Shown: one piece after another, positions 16,016 through 24,596 of the stretch
Layout of the letters: each line of letters starts with the position of its first letter
Numbering within the stretch: the stretch's first letter is position 1
DNA from: Blastococcus sp.
GTDB taxonomy: Bacteria; Actinomycetota; Actinomycetes; Mycobacteriales; Geodermatophilaceae
DNA: 64,000 nucleotides
Assembly: GCA_025465355.1 (NCBI GenBank)
Contig: JAODNN010000009.1
Coordinates: forward strand, 1-64,000
Direction: 5' to 3'
Notes under the pieces: generated by a model
Told to the model about the DNA's origin: nothing
The model's database searches: none
The model's input: only the letters and a program-made list of their open reading frames with translations
Made by a program: the position numbers and the translations under genes

Positions 16016-17305
16016 ATGTCCAGCTATCAGCCCGCCGATCCCGAGAGCGTCTTCACCTACGGCGCCCCGCAGCTGAAGTTCGGGCCTGGTGCCGCCGACG
16101 AGATCGGCTACGACCTGAGCGTCACGGGGGCCAGGCGCGTCCTGGTGGTGACCGATCCCGGCGTGGGCGCCACCGGGCATCCGCAGCGGGTCGCCGACCA
16201 GATGACCGGCTTCGGCATCGAGGCGCACGTCTTCGACGGCGCGCACGTCGAACCGACTGACGAGAGCCTGCAGCACGCCGTCGACTGGGCGCGGGACAAC
16301 GGCCCGTGGGACGCGATCGTCGCCGTCGGCGGCGGGTCGAGCATCGACACCGCCAAGGCGATCAACCTGATGACGACGAACCCCGGCGACCTGATGGACT
16401 ACATCAACAAGCCCGTGGGTGGCGGCAAGGCGCCGGTCAACCCGCTGAACCCACTGGTCGCCGTCCCGACCACCACGGGAACCGGATCGGAGAGCACCAC
16501 GATCTGCGTGCTCGACGTGCTCTCCCTCAAGGTCAAGACGGGGATCAGTCACGCCCGCCTGCGGCCGACCCTGGCCGTCATCGACCCATCGCTCACGCTG
16601 ACCCAGCCCGCGGGCGTCACCGCTGCAGCAGGGATGGACATCCTCTGCCACGCGCTCGAGAGCTACACCGCCCGGCCGTACACCACCTACGAGCGGAAGA
16701 AGGCCGAGGAGCGGGTGCCCTACTGCGGCGCCAACCCGATCGCCGACATGTGGTCGGAGAAGGCGATGAGCCTGCTCGCCGAGAGCTTCCGCCAGGCGGT
16801 GCGCGACGGCTCGGACGAGGACGCCCGCGGGAAGATGGCGATGGCCGCGACCTTCGCCGGCATGGGCTTCGGCAACGCCGGGGTGCACATCCCGCACGCC
16901 AACGCCTATCCGATCGCCGGCCGGGTCAAGGACTTCCACCCGAAGGACTACCCGGCCGACGAGCCGATGATCCCGCACGGCATGTCGGTGGCGCTCACCG
17001 CTCCGGAGGCCTTCCGGTTCACCTTCGACGCCTCCCCCGAGCGGCACCGGAACGCGGCCCGGCTGCTCGACCCGCGTGCCGACGAGCCGTCCGACGCCGC
17101 CGAGTACCTTCCTGGAGTGCTGACGGCCCTCATGCGCGACATCGACATCCCTGGCGGCATCGGTGCCGTCGGCTACGACGAGGGCGACATCCCCGACCTT
17201 GTCGACGGCACGATGAAGCAGCAGCGGCTGCTGGCCACCGCCCCCAAGGACGTCACCGAGGACGACATCGCCGGGATCTTCCGCCGCTCGATCAGTCTGT
17301 GGTGA
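16016..17305 (+). CDS. Iron-containing alcohol dehydrogenase, hydroxyacid-oxoacid transhydrogenase type
   Basis: 429 residues. Family III Fe-dependent dehydrogenase: cofactor loop GGGSSIDTAKA, TTTGTGSEST, and metal ligands in AAGMDILCHALESY (Asp, His), VHIPHANAYPIAG and IPHGMSV. The long insert with YTTYERKKAEERVPYCGANP and the overall length match ADHFE1-like hydroxyacid-oxoacid transhydrogenase, which moves hydride from 4-hydroxybutyrate to 2-oxoglutarate, giving succinic semialdehyde and D-2-hydroxyglutarate. Strong ribosome-binding site GAGGAGGGGA. The next gene starts inside its stop (GTGA) and encodes an enzyme able to reoxidise D-2-hydroxyglutarate, which supports this assignment over simple alcohol dehydrogenase. 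Confidence 0.82.
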   Translation: MSSYQPADPESVFTYGAPQLKFGPGAADEIGYDLSVTGARRVLVVTDPGVGATGHPQRVADQMTGFGIEAHVFDGAHVEPTDESLQHAVDWARDNGPWDAIVAVGGGSSIDTAKAINLMTTNPGDLMDYINKPVGGGKAPVNPLNPLVAVPTTTGTGSESTTICVLDVLSLKVKTGISHARLRPTLAVIDPSLTLTQPAGVTAAAGMDILCHALESYTARPYTTYERKKAEERVPYCGANPIADMWSEKAMSLLAESFRQAVRDGSDEDARGKMAMAATFAGMGFGNAGVHIPHANAYPIAGRVKDFHPKDYPADEPMIPHGMSVALTAPEAFRFTFDASPERHRNAARLLDPRADEPSDAAEYLPGVLTALMRDIDIPGGIGAVGYDEGDIPDLVDGTMKQQRLLATAPKDVTEDDIAGIFRRSISLW

Positions 17306-20139
17306 GTCGCTCCACTCCCGCTGACGACGGACTGCTCGCCGCCCTGCGACGGGCCGGGGTGGCCGACGTCGACGATTCCGGGCTGGCCCGGGCGCTGTAC
17401 TCCTCGGACGCTTCGCTCTACCGCGTGCTGCCGCGTGCCGTCGTCCGGCCGCGGCATACCGACGAGATCGTCGCCACGCTGGAGACGTGCCGGGCCCTCG
17501 GCGTCCCGCTGACCGCCCGCGGTGCGGGTACCTCGATCGCCGGGAACGCCGTCGGGCCCGGCGTCGTCCTCGACACGAGCCGGTACCTCTCACGCGTCGT
17601 CGCCGTCGACGCAGAGGCACGGACGGCGACCGTCGAGCCCGGCGTCGTGCAGGCGGCGCTGCAGAAGGTGGTGCAGCCGCAGGGACTCCGCTTCGGCCCC
17701 GATCCGAGCACGCACAACCGATGCACGGTCGGCGGGATGATCGGCAACAACGCGTGCGGGTCACGGGCGCTGGGCTATGGCCGGACGGCGGACAACGTCG
17801 TCGGCCTCGACGTCGTCACCGGCGGAGGGACCCGGTTACGGCTGGGCGGCGCGGGGACCGCCGGCCACGACGGGCTGCTCGCCGACCTCCGCCGGCTGGT
17901 CGGCGACGAGCTGGCCACCATCCGCACCGAACTGGGTCGCTTCGGCCGCCAGGTGTCGGGCTACTCGCTGGAGCACCTGCTGCCCGAGCGCGGCTTCGAC
18001 GTGGCCCGCGCGCTGGTCGGGAGCGAGGGCACCCTCGGGCTGGTGCTCGGCGCCACCGTGCGCCTGGTGACCGACGCCCCGCACCGCGGCCTGGTCGTGC
18101 TCGGCTACCCGACGATGGCCGATGCCGCCGACGCGACGCCGGGGCTGCTCCCCCACTCGCCGACCGCCGTCGAGGGACTGGACGCCCGGATCGTCCAGCG
18201 GCTGCGCGACGTGCCTGCGGCCGTCGTCCCCGAGCTGCCGCGGGGCGAGGGCTGGCTGATCGTCGAGCTGACCGGCGACACCGTCGCGGAGATCGAGGCG
18301 ACGGCGCTGCGCGTCGTCGCCGACGCCGGCGCGCTCGACGCTCTCGTGGTCACGGATCCGGCCCAGACCGTGGCTATCTGGCGGATCCGCGAGGACGGCG
18401 CGGGGCTCGCCGCGCGGACCAGCGACGGGCACCCGGCGCACGCCGGATGGGAGGACGCCGCCGTTCCGCCCAAGCAACTCGGCGCCTACCTCCGCGAGTT
18501 CGAGGCCCTGCTCACCGGCCACGGCCTGCACGGCGTGCCCTACGGCCACTTCGGCGACGGGTGCGTGCACGTCCGGATCGACTTCCCGTTCGGGCCCGGG
18601 CAGGACGGGCCGGACCGCGGGCGCGCGCTGTACCGCGCGTTCGTCGAGGACGCCGCCCGCCTGGTGGCCGGGTACGGCGGCTCGCTGTCGGGCGAGCACG
18701 GGGACGGCCGTGCCCGGAGCGAGCTGCTGCCGTTCATGTACTCCCCGGCCGTCCTGTCCCTGTTCGAGCAGGTCAAGGCCCTGTTCGACCCGGCGGACGT
18801 GCTCAACCCGGGGGTCCTCGTCCGGCCGGCTCGGTTCGACGAGAACATCCGGGTGGCCGCCGCCCGGCCGCTCCGCGACGGCCTCGCGCTGGCCTACCCG
18901 CACGACGGCGGTGACTTCTCGGCCGCGGTGCACCGCTGCACCGGCGTGGGCAAATGCCGCGCGGACCTGGGCGCCGGGGGCGTCATGTGCCCGTCGTGGG
19001 CGGCCACCCGCGAGGAGAAGGACACCACCCGCGGGCGGGCCCGGGTGCTCCAGGAGATGCTGGCGCCCGGCGGGCCGGTCCGGAACTGGCGCTCGCCCGA
19101 GGTGCACGACGCGCTGGACCTCTGCCTGTCGTGCAAGGGCTGCTCGCGCGACTGCCCGACCGGTGTCGACATGGCGACCTACAAGGCCGAGGTGCTGCAC
19201 CAGTCCTACCGGCGTCGGCTCCGACCGCGCCCGCACTACACACTCGGCCGGCTGCCCCGCTGGGCCGATCTCGCCGCCCGGGCTCCCCGCGCCGTCAACG
19301 CGTTGCTCGCCTCCCGGCTGGGCGGCCGTCTGGCGAAATGGTCGGCGGGAATGGACCAGCGCCGGGACGTGCCGCCGTTCGCCCGCCGCACCTTCCGTCA
19401 CGAGTGGGCTGCCCGAACGGTCCCGGCCGGCGACGGCCCTCCGGTGGCCCTCTGGGTGGACTCGTTCACCGACCACTTCGCGCCCGGCGTGGCCGCGGCC
19501 GCCGCCCGGGTGCTGGAGGCGGCCGGCTACCGGGTGCAGGTCCCGGACGACGACACGTGCTGCGGGCTGACCTGGATCACCACCGGCCAGCTCGATGCCG
19601 CCCGGGACATCCTCGGGCAGACGGTGCACAGCCTGGCCGCCGTGGCGGCGGCAGGTATCCCCATCGTCGGCGTGGAGCCCTCCTGCACCGCGGTGCTGCG
19701 CGGCGAGGCCCTCGACCTGGTGGGCGGCCCCGAAGCCGAGCAGGTCGCACTGGCCACCCGCACGCTCGCCGAGCTGCTGACCGGGACCCCCGGGTGGACG
19801 CCGCCGGATCTGGACGGCCTCGAGGTGGTCGCCCAGCCGCACTGTCACCATGCGTCGGTCCTGGGCTGGTCGGCCGACGCGAGCCTGCTGGCCCGGGCCG
19901 GCGCGCAGGTCACCCGGCTCGGGGGCTGTTGCGGGCTGGCCGGGAACTGGGGCGTGGAGCGCGGCCATCACGACGTGTCGGTTGCGATCGCAGGGCAACA
20001 GCTGCTCCCCGCGGTACGGGACCTCGGGCCCGACGCCGTCGTCCTGGCCGACGGGTTCTCCTGCCGCACCCAGCTCGACCAGGTGGCCGGACGCCGCGGC
20101 CTGCACCTCGCCGAGCTGCTCGCGGGCCGGCTGCCCTGA
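17302..20139 (+). CDS. FAD-linked D-2-hydroxyacid dehydrogenase fused to Fe-S/CCG domains
   Basis: 945 residues. N-terminal VAO-type FAD-binding domain (ARGAGTSIAGNAVGPGVVLD, GGMIGNNACGSRALGYGRT, VGSEGTLGLV) at about 45-260, then the substrate/FAD C-terminal domain to about 500 (GHFGDGCVHVRIDFPF, SGEHGDGRARSELLP). Fe-S ligands follow: CTGVGKC plus MCPSW near 545-565 and CLSCKGCSRDC near 608. Two CCG redox motifs of the GlpC/HdrB kind lie in DDDTCCGLTW and LGGCCGLAG. This is the layout of membrane-associated D-lactate or D-2-hydroxyglutarate dehydrogenases that pass electrons to a carrier or quinone. Translationally coupled to the transhydrogenase (GTG at 17302; GTG at 17299 also possible). 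Confidence 0.85.
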   Translation: MSRSTPADDGLLAALRRAGVADVDDSGLARALYSSDASLYRVLPRAVVRPRHTDEIVATLETCRALGVPLTARGAGTSIAGNAVGPGVVLDTSRYLSRVVAVDAEARTATVEPGVVQAALQKVVQPQGLRFGPDPSTHNRCTVGGMIGNNACGSRALGYGRTADNVVGLDVVTGGGTRLRLGGAGTAGHDGLLADLRRLVGDELATIRTELGRFGRQVSGYSLEHLLPERGFDVARALVGSEGTLGLVLGATVRLVTDAPHRGLVVLGYPTMADAADATPGLLPHSPTAVEGLDARIVQRLRDVPAAVVPELPRGEGWLIVELTGDTVAEIEATALRVVADAGALDALVVTDPAQTVAIWRIREDGAGLAARTSDGHPAHAGWEDAAVPPKQLGAYLREFEALLTGHGLHGVPYGHFGDGCVHVRIDFPFGPGQDGPDRGRALYRAFVEDAARLVAGYGGSLSGEHGDGRARSELLPFMYSPAVLSLFEQVKALFDPADVLNPGVLVRPARFDENIRVAAARPLRDGLALAYPHDGGDFSAAVHRCTGVGKCRADLGAGGVMCPSWAATREEKDTTRGRARVLQEMLAPGGPVRNWRSPEVHDALDLCLSCKGCSRDCPTGVDMATYKAEVLHQSYRRRLRPRPHYTLGRLPRWADLAARAPRAVNALLASRLGGRLAKWSAGMDQRRDVPPFARRTFRHEWAARTVPAGDGPPVALWVDSFTDHFAPGVAAAAARVLEAAGYRVQVPDDDTCCGLTWITTGQLDAARDILGQTVHSLAAVAAAGIPIVGVEPSCTAVLRGEALDLVGGPEAEQVALATRTLAELLTGTPGWTPPDLDGLEVVAQPHCHHASVLGWSADASLLARAGAQVTRLGGCCGLAGNWGVERGHHDVSVAIAGQQLLPAVRDLGPDAVVLADGFSCRTQLDQVAGRRGLHLAELLAGRLP

Positions 20140-20157
20140 CCCGGGCGGCTGCCGGGA

Positions 20158-20781
20158 TCAGGCGGCGGCGTCGTCCCGGCGGGCCCGCGCGGCGGCCAGC
20201 ACGGTCGGGGTCAGCTCCTCTGCGATGCGGGCGTAGCCGGCCGACGACGGGTGGAACCGGTCGGCCGAGAACAAACCAGGGTCTGCCATGAACGCCCGCG
20301 CCACGTCGCCCGCGATCGTGGCGACGGCCGCGCCCGCCGCCTCGGCAACGGAGGACTGCATCAGCTGGAGCTGAGCGCAGGCGGCCCGCACGATCGGCCG
20401 GAACGCCGGCGGTACGAACGGGACCATCGACATGTCCGGCGCCGGCACGACGACGACGTCCGCACCGCCGGTGCGCAGGGCGGTCACGGCAGCCGAGAGC
20501 TCCGCGGCCGCCTGCGCGGGTGGGACGAACCGGGCCAGATCGTTGGCGCCGATCACCACGACGGCGAGGTCGGCAGCGAGCGGTTCGGCGCGGCGCACCT
20601 GTTCGGCGAGGTTCTCCGACGCCGCGCCGGGAACGGCGAGGACATGCAGGTCGACGTCGAAACCTTCGCGGGTCAGCGCGTCGACGAGGCGGGGGCCGAG
20701 AGCGTCAGCGGGACGCAGTGCCCCGGTGCCGTAGGCGATGGAGTCGCCGAGGACGGCGAGGCGGAGCGGAAACGGGGCCAC
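20158..20781 (-). CDS. SGNH/GDSL-type hydrolase
   Basis: 207 residues. Block I is LAVLGDSIAYGTGA (nucleophile Ser in GDS), block III VVVIGANDLARF, block V FSADRFHPSSAGYARIAEE with the catalytic Asp and His. GTG start with GGAAGG 4 nt before it. No signal peptide, so probably cytoplasmic esterase or lipase; substrate unknown. It ends 18 nt from the convergent FAD/Fe-S gene with no clear terminator between. Confidence 0.85.
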   Translation of the reverse strand: MAPFPLRLAVLGDSIAYGTGALRPADALGPRLVDALTREGFDVDLHVLAVPGAASENLAEQVRRAEPLAADLAVVVIGANDLARFVPPAQAAAELSAAVTALRTGGADVVVVPAPDMSMVPFVPPAFRPIVRAACAQLQLMQSSVAEAAGAAVATIAGDVARAFMADPGLFSADRFHPSSAGYARIAEELTPTVLAAARARRDDAAA

Positions 20782-20860
20782 GCGCCTTCCAACGCCGGCG
20801 ACCCGCGTCGTGTGCCCGCGAGGGGCGCGGCCCGGTGTGCGTTGTCCCTTCGCACGTCAT

Positions 20861-20928
20861 GCCGGGCGTGGTCCCTGCAGCGGCCATCCCCGTCGAGGTG
20901 ATGGCCGGCTGCAGGGACGACGCCCGGC
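20861..20928. terminator. Long imperfect hairpin between two minus-strand genes
   Basis: Arms 20861-20887 and 20901-20928 pair over about 26 bp with one mismatch and one bulged G, around a 13-nt loop. It lies between the FabG-like gene (ends 20944) and the SGNH gene (starts 20781). Without a U-tract it may be a GC-type terminator; its length is unusual for that. Confidence 0.6.
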
Positions 20929-20943
20929 GGCGGTACATGCCGA

Positions 20944-21720
20944 TCAGGCGCGGGGCCCGCCGGCGGCGTAGACCACCTGGCCGGACACGAAACCGGCACC
21001 CTCGCTGACGAAGAAGGACACCAGGTGCGCGATGTCCTCGGGCTGGCCCACGCGGGCGACGGGGATCTGCGACGCGGCACCCTTGATGAAGTCGTCGAAC
21101 GGAATGCCCATGCGCTCGGCGGTGGCCTTCGTCATCTCGGTCTCGATGAAGCCGGGGGCGATGGCGTTGGCGGTCACGCCGAACTTGCCCAGCTCGATGG
21201 CGAGGGTCTTCGTGAAGCCCTGCAGCCCCGCCTTGGCCGTGGAGTAGTTGGCCTGGCCCCGGTTGCCCAGCGCGGAGACGCTGGAGAGGCTCACGATCCG
21301 GCCCCACTTGGCGTCGATCATGTGCTTCTGCACGGCGCGGCTCATCAGGAAGGCCCCGCGCAGGTGCACGTTCATGACGACGTCCCAGTCGGTCTCGGTC
21401 ATCTTGAACAGCATGTTGTCGCGGGTGACGCCCGCGTTGTTGATCAGCACGGTGGGCGCGCCCAGCTCCTCGGCGACGCGGTCCACGGCCGCCTGGACCT
21501 GCTCGGCGTCGCTGACGTCGGCGCCGACGGCCAGCGCCCGGCCACCCGCCGCCTCGATCGCCTCGACGGTGCCCTTCGCGGCGGACTCCTCCAGGTCGAG
21601 GACGGCGACGGCGAACCCGTCCTGCGCCAGACGGAGGGCGGTCGCGGCACCGATGCCGCGGGCCGCTCCGGTCACGATGGCCACGCGGGCCCCTGCCCCC
21701 GTGGTGGCTGCCTCGCTCAT
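20944..21720 (-). CDS. fabG: 3-oxoacyl-ACP reductase-like SDR (FabG family)
   Basis: 258 residues, classical SDR: TGAARGIG near residue 18, INNAG, LSSVSALGN with the catalytic Ser, and YSTAK. It has the FabG hallmarks MLFKMTETDWDVVMNVHLRGAF and ANAIAPGFIETEMT, ending AAGGPRA. Ribosome-binding site GAAGGGA 7 nt before the ATG. It stands alone behind its own promoter and a downstream hairpin. This is a different gene from the inhA-linked fabG1 at 49729-50433; a role in fatty-acid, storage-polymer or secondary-alcohol metabolism cannot be told from sequence. Confidence 0.82.
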   Translation of the reverse strand: MSEAATTGAGARVAIVTGAARGIGAATALRLAQDGFAVAVLDLEESAAKGTVEAIEAAGGRALAVGADVSDAEQVQAAVDRVAEELGAPTVLINNAGVTRDNMLFKMTETDWDVVMNVHLRGAFLMSRAVQKHMIDAKWGRIVSLSSVSALGNRGQANYSTAKAGLQGFTKTLAIELGKFGVTANAIAPGFIETEMTKATAERMGIPFDDFIKGAASQIPVARVGQPEDIAHLVSFFVSEGAGFVSGQVVYAAGGPRA

Positions 21721-21868
21721 GAACGTTCCCTTCGTGTCGTTGCCGGTCGCCTGCGGTCCTTGAGGTGTGGTCTGCGTCCCGCGGCGGTCCGAGCTGCGCC
21801 CGACACGTTACTGGCGGGTACCCGAGCGCACCTCGCAAGGTCCGGCAGCGGTCGCCACCGCGGTCCGG

Positions 21869-23206
21869 TCAGAGCGGGTCGGGCTCCGTTCCGCCGTCCG
21901 GAACCGCGTCAGGGGGCGGAGCGGAGGACGAACGGCGCAGGTGCCCGCGGCGGACCGAGGCCAGCGCGGCCCGGCGGGCGTGCATGCGCCGGCGGGCGCG
22001 CGTGGTGCGCGGGGCCCGCGGTTCCTCGCGCAGCAACGCGTCGAGCCAGTGCACCCGGGGGTCGACATCCACCAGCATCGCCTTGACCAGCAGCGTGAGC
22101 GGGATGGCGAGCAGCGCGCCGAGGGCCCCCATGACCCAGCCCCAGAACAGCAGCGCCACGAACGTGACGGTCATCGACAGCCCGACCGAGTCGCCCACGA
22201 AGCGCGGCTGGATCAGGGTCTGCACGACGAAGTTCAACAGCGAGTAGACAACGATGATCGCGGTGAACTCGCCCCATCCGCCGGCCAGCAGCCCCAGCAG
22301 GGCCGGTGGGATGACGCCGAGGACGAACCCGATGTTCGGGACGTAGTTCGTGATGAACGCCAGGACTGCCCAGAGCGTGGCGGCGGGCACGGAGAGCAGG
22401 GCCAGCGCGATGCCGTCGCAGACCGCCACGACCGCCCCGAAGACGGTGCTGACGACGAGGTAGCTGCGGGTGCCGTGGGTGAAGAGCGTGAACGCGACCG
22501 GCAGGTGCGGTCGCTCGGCTCCGACCTGAGCCAGCCGGCGGGCGAATCCACTGGACTCGATCACCATGAACACCAGCGCGGAAAGCAGCAGGACCAAGGT
22601 GCTGACCGCCGAGGTGAGCCTGCCGAGCAGACCGGTGGCCAAACCGACGACCTGGCCGTAGTCGATCTTCCGCACCAGGTCGGAGAGCTGTCCGGACACG
22701 ATCCCGGCGTGGTTGAGGTTGTTCACCACGCCGTTGATCAGTTCCTCGGCCCGCCCCGAGTAATGGGGCAGCAGTGCCGCCAATTGCGCCACGGAGAGCA
22801 CGAGCAGGGCGACGAAGGCCAGCAGGACGGTCCAGACCAGCACCAGCAGCACCGTCGTCGCCACCCAGCGGGGGGCGCCCTTTCGCCGCAGCCAGCTCTG
22901 CACCGGCGCGAGCCCGACGACGACGACCAGCGCCAAGAACACCGGCGCGACCAGCCAGGCGATCTCACGCAGCCCGGCGATGGCGATGGTCGCGGCGGCG
23001 GGGCCGACGAGCAGGAGCAGCCAGCGCGGCATCCCGGCCGGCTGCGGGGCCGGCTCGGCGGCGGCGACCGGAACCGCGGACGACGCCACGACGGCGTCCC
23101 CGGACGGCGTGTCGGAGCCGGGGGGCGGCGCGCCGTCCGGGCCCGGGCTCGGCAGCGGTCGGGGACCGGTCTGCCCGGTTCCCGTCACCTCCGGTCGCAC
23201 CGCCAT
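21869..23206 (-). CDS. AI-2E family transporter (second copy)
   Basis: 445 residues from the ATG at 23206, preceded by GGGGGAGGGGG. The first 60 residues are Pro/Gly/Ala-rich and disordered. The AI-2E fold follows: paired helices at about 60-105, the soluble part near AEELINGVVNNLNHAGIVSGQL, and the conserved core FITNYVPNIGFVLGVIPPALLG and FVVQTLIQPRFVGDSVGLS. The tail after about residue 390 is Arg-rich and cytoplasmic. Less similar to the 13282-14508 paralogue than a recent duplication would be. Confidence 0.87.
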   Translation of the reverse strand: MAVRPEVTGTGQTGPRPLPSPGPDGAPPPGSDTPSGDAVVASSAVPVAAAEPAPQPAGMPRWLLLLVGPAAATIAIAGLREIAWLVAPVFLALVVVVGLAPVQSWLRRKGAPRWVATTVLLVLVWTVLLAFVALLVLSVAQLAALLPHYSGRAEELINGVVNNLNHAGIVSGQLSDLVRKIDYGQVVGLATGLLGRLTSAVSTLVLLLSALVFMVIESSGFARRLAQVGAERPHLPVAFTLFTHGTRSYLVVSTVFGAVVAVCDGIALALLSVPAATLWAVLAFITNYVPNIGFVLGVIPPALLGLLAGGWGEFTAIIVVYSLLNFVVQTLIQPRFVGDSVGLSMTVTFVALLFWGWVMGALGALLAIPLTLLVKAMLVDVDPRVHWLDALLREEPRAPRTTRARRRMHARRAALASVRRGHLRRSSSAPPPDAVPDGGTEPDPL

Positions 23207-23284
23207 GCCCGCCCCCTCCCCCACCCACCGGTTCTACCCCTGAACGGCACGAACCGGACCGTCCGGCGCTGCCTCCTCGCTCGG

Positions 23285-23683
23285 CTAGTGCACCGTGTCC
23301 AGCAACTCGGTCATCGCCGGCAGCTCGAAGAAGGCGGCGGTCGCCCGGGCGCTGGGACCGCCGGCGTCCGGGTCAGCCCCCGCCGCCAGCAGGTGCGTCA
23401 CGGTCTCGCTCGACTGCTTGAAGACGGCGGCGGCCAACGCGGTCTGCCCGCGGTCGTTGACCCGCGAGTGATCGGCGCCACGGGCGAGGAGCGCGGCCAC
23501 CGTCTCCGGGTTCCCGTAGTAGGCGGCGAGTATGAGCAGCGTGTCGCCCTTGTCGTTGGTGAGGTTCACGGGGACGCCGGCGTCGAGGTAGCCCGTCAGG
23601 TCGTCGGTACGCCCGTCCCGCGCCAGGTCGAAGACGCGGCCGGCCAGCTCGATGACCCCTGGATCGATCGGCTGCTCATTCAC
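23285..23683 (-). CDS. Ankyrin-repeat protein
   Basis: 132 residues made almost entirely of about three ankyrin repeats: KGDTLLILAAYYGNPETVAALLARGAD and RGQTALAAAVFKQSSETVTHLLAAGAD are the two best. Such small single-domain ankyrin proteins in bacteria often accompany catalases, but the catalase here is 8 kb away. Starts with GTG and no Shine-Dalgarno; a TAGGCT box sits exactly 6 nt upstream. Partner unknown. Confidence 0.85.
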   Translation of the reverse strand: MNEQPIDPGVIELAGRVFDLARDGRTDDLTGYLDAGVPVNLTNDKGDTLLILAAYYGNPETVAALLARGADHSRVNDRGQTALAAAVFKQSSETVTHLLAAGADPDAGGPSARATAAFFELPAMTELLDTVH

Positions 23684-23689
23684 GGGCCC

Positions 23690-23695
23690 AGCCTA
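23690..23695 (-). promoter_or_regulatory. -10 box of a leaderless promoter (ankyrin gene)
   Basis: Minus-strand TAGGCT, then GGGCCC, then the GTG start at 23683. Same -10 hexamer and same 6-nt spacing as at ethR. Confidence 0.55.
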
Positions 23696-23797
23696 GGAGG
23701 GGAGCTCGACAACGGCCCGACGGCCGCGCCGCCCGGTGATCAGGGCCGGCGCGGCAGGGTCTCACCGAGCGGGAGGACCGGCTGCACCGGCGTGCGG

Positions 23798-24553
23798 TCA
23801 GGCGCGGGCGACCCGATCGGTGAGAGCGAGCACGTGCTCCCATGCGTCCTGGCACGCCTCGGCCCACGCGCCGTACGCCCGGTCGAAGAACGAGTGCGGC
23901 GCCCCGTCGTAGACGACGGCATCGACGTCGGCACCGGCGGCGCGCATCCGGTCGGCGAGCTGCAGCTGATCGGGCACGGGCGTAGCGGCGTCGGCCCCGG
24001 CGATGAGCATCACGGTCGGCAGGTGCGCCCGGTCGGCCGCGTCACCGACCAGCGACGGGCGGCCGTAGAAGCCGGCGCAGCCGGCGAGGTCCAGGCTGCC
24101 ACCGGACTGCCGCCAGGAGTGGCTGCCGCCGAAGCAGAACCCGACCGTGATCACCGGCAGGTCGGCCGAGGTGCGCTCGCGCAGGTATCCGATCGCCGCG
24201 GTGATGTCGGCGTCGATGCCCTCCGGCGTCGTCTTCGGGATGTGGGACTGCCAGTCGAACTCCTCGCCGCGGGTGCCCGATTCCCCGGCCGGCCCCGCCG
24301 TCCGCCCGAAATAGTCGATCGCGACGGTCGCCGCGCCCGCCTCGGCGAACCGCTCGGCCAGGGCGACGTAGTACGGGTGCAGGCCGCGGATGTCGGGCAG
24401 CACCACCACCCCCACCCGGGGTTCCTCGGCCGGAGCGGCGTACGCCGCGGAGAAGTCGGTGCCGTCGGCCGAGGTCAGGGTGAGGACGCCGCGCTCGGCC
24501 ACCTCACCGGTCCGGGGCGGCGCCGGTGGGCGGCTGTCGTGGTCATGGCACAT
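23798..24553 (-). CDS. Dienelactone hydrolase family protein
   Basis: 251 residues, alpha/beta hydrolase. Nucleophile Cys in TVGFCFGGSHSW (near residue 140), Asp in LIAGADAATPVPDQ and His in YDGAPHSFFDR, the Cys-Asp-His triad of dienelactone hydrolases, plus LPDIRGLHPYY at the N-terminus. No aromatic-degradation genes surround it, so it may act on another lactone or ester. Starts ATGTGC without a ribosome-binding site; TAGAAC lies 6 nt upstream. Confidence 0.85.
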   Translation of the reverse strand: MCHDHDSRPPAPPRTGEVAERGVLTLTSADGTDFSAAYAAPAEEPRVGVVVLPDIRGLHPYYVALAERFAEAGAATVAIDYFGRTAGPAGESGTRGEEFDWQSHIPKTTPEGIDADITAAIGYLRERTSADLPVITVGFCFGGSHSWRQSGGSLDLAGCAGFYGRPSLVGDAADRAHLPTVMLIAGADAATPVPDQLQLADRMRAAGADVDAVVYDGAPHSFFDRAYGAWAEACQDAWEHVLALTDRVARA

Positions 24554-24559
24554 GCAGCC

Positions 24560-24565
24560 GTTCTA
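24560..24565 (-). promoter_or_regulatory. -10 box of a leaderless promoter (dienelactone hydrolase gene)
   Basis: Minus-strand TAGAAC, then GGCTGC, then the ATG at 24553. Third case in the window of a -10 box 6 nt before a start codon with no Shine-Dalgarno sequence. Confidence 0.5.
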
Positions 24566-24596
24566 CCGTCGGCCTGCGCGAGGGGGTGCGGCGGGG

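Noticed and set aside
16306-17301. Upstream extension of the FAD/Fe-S dehydrogenase frame to 1277 residues
   Set aside because: The extra part is an out-of-frame shadow of the transhydrogenase gene; the GTG overlapping that gene's stop is the natural start.
13282-23206. The two AI-2E genes as a recent duplication
   Set aside because: Their core motifs differ and they have different N-terminal and C-terminal extensions; they look like old paralogues.
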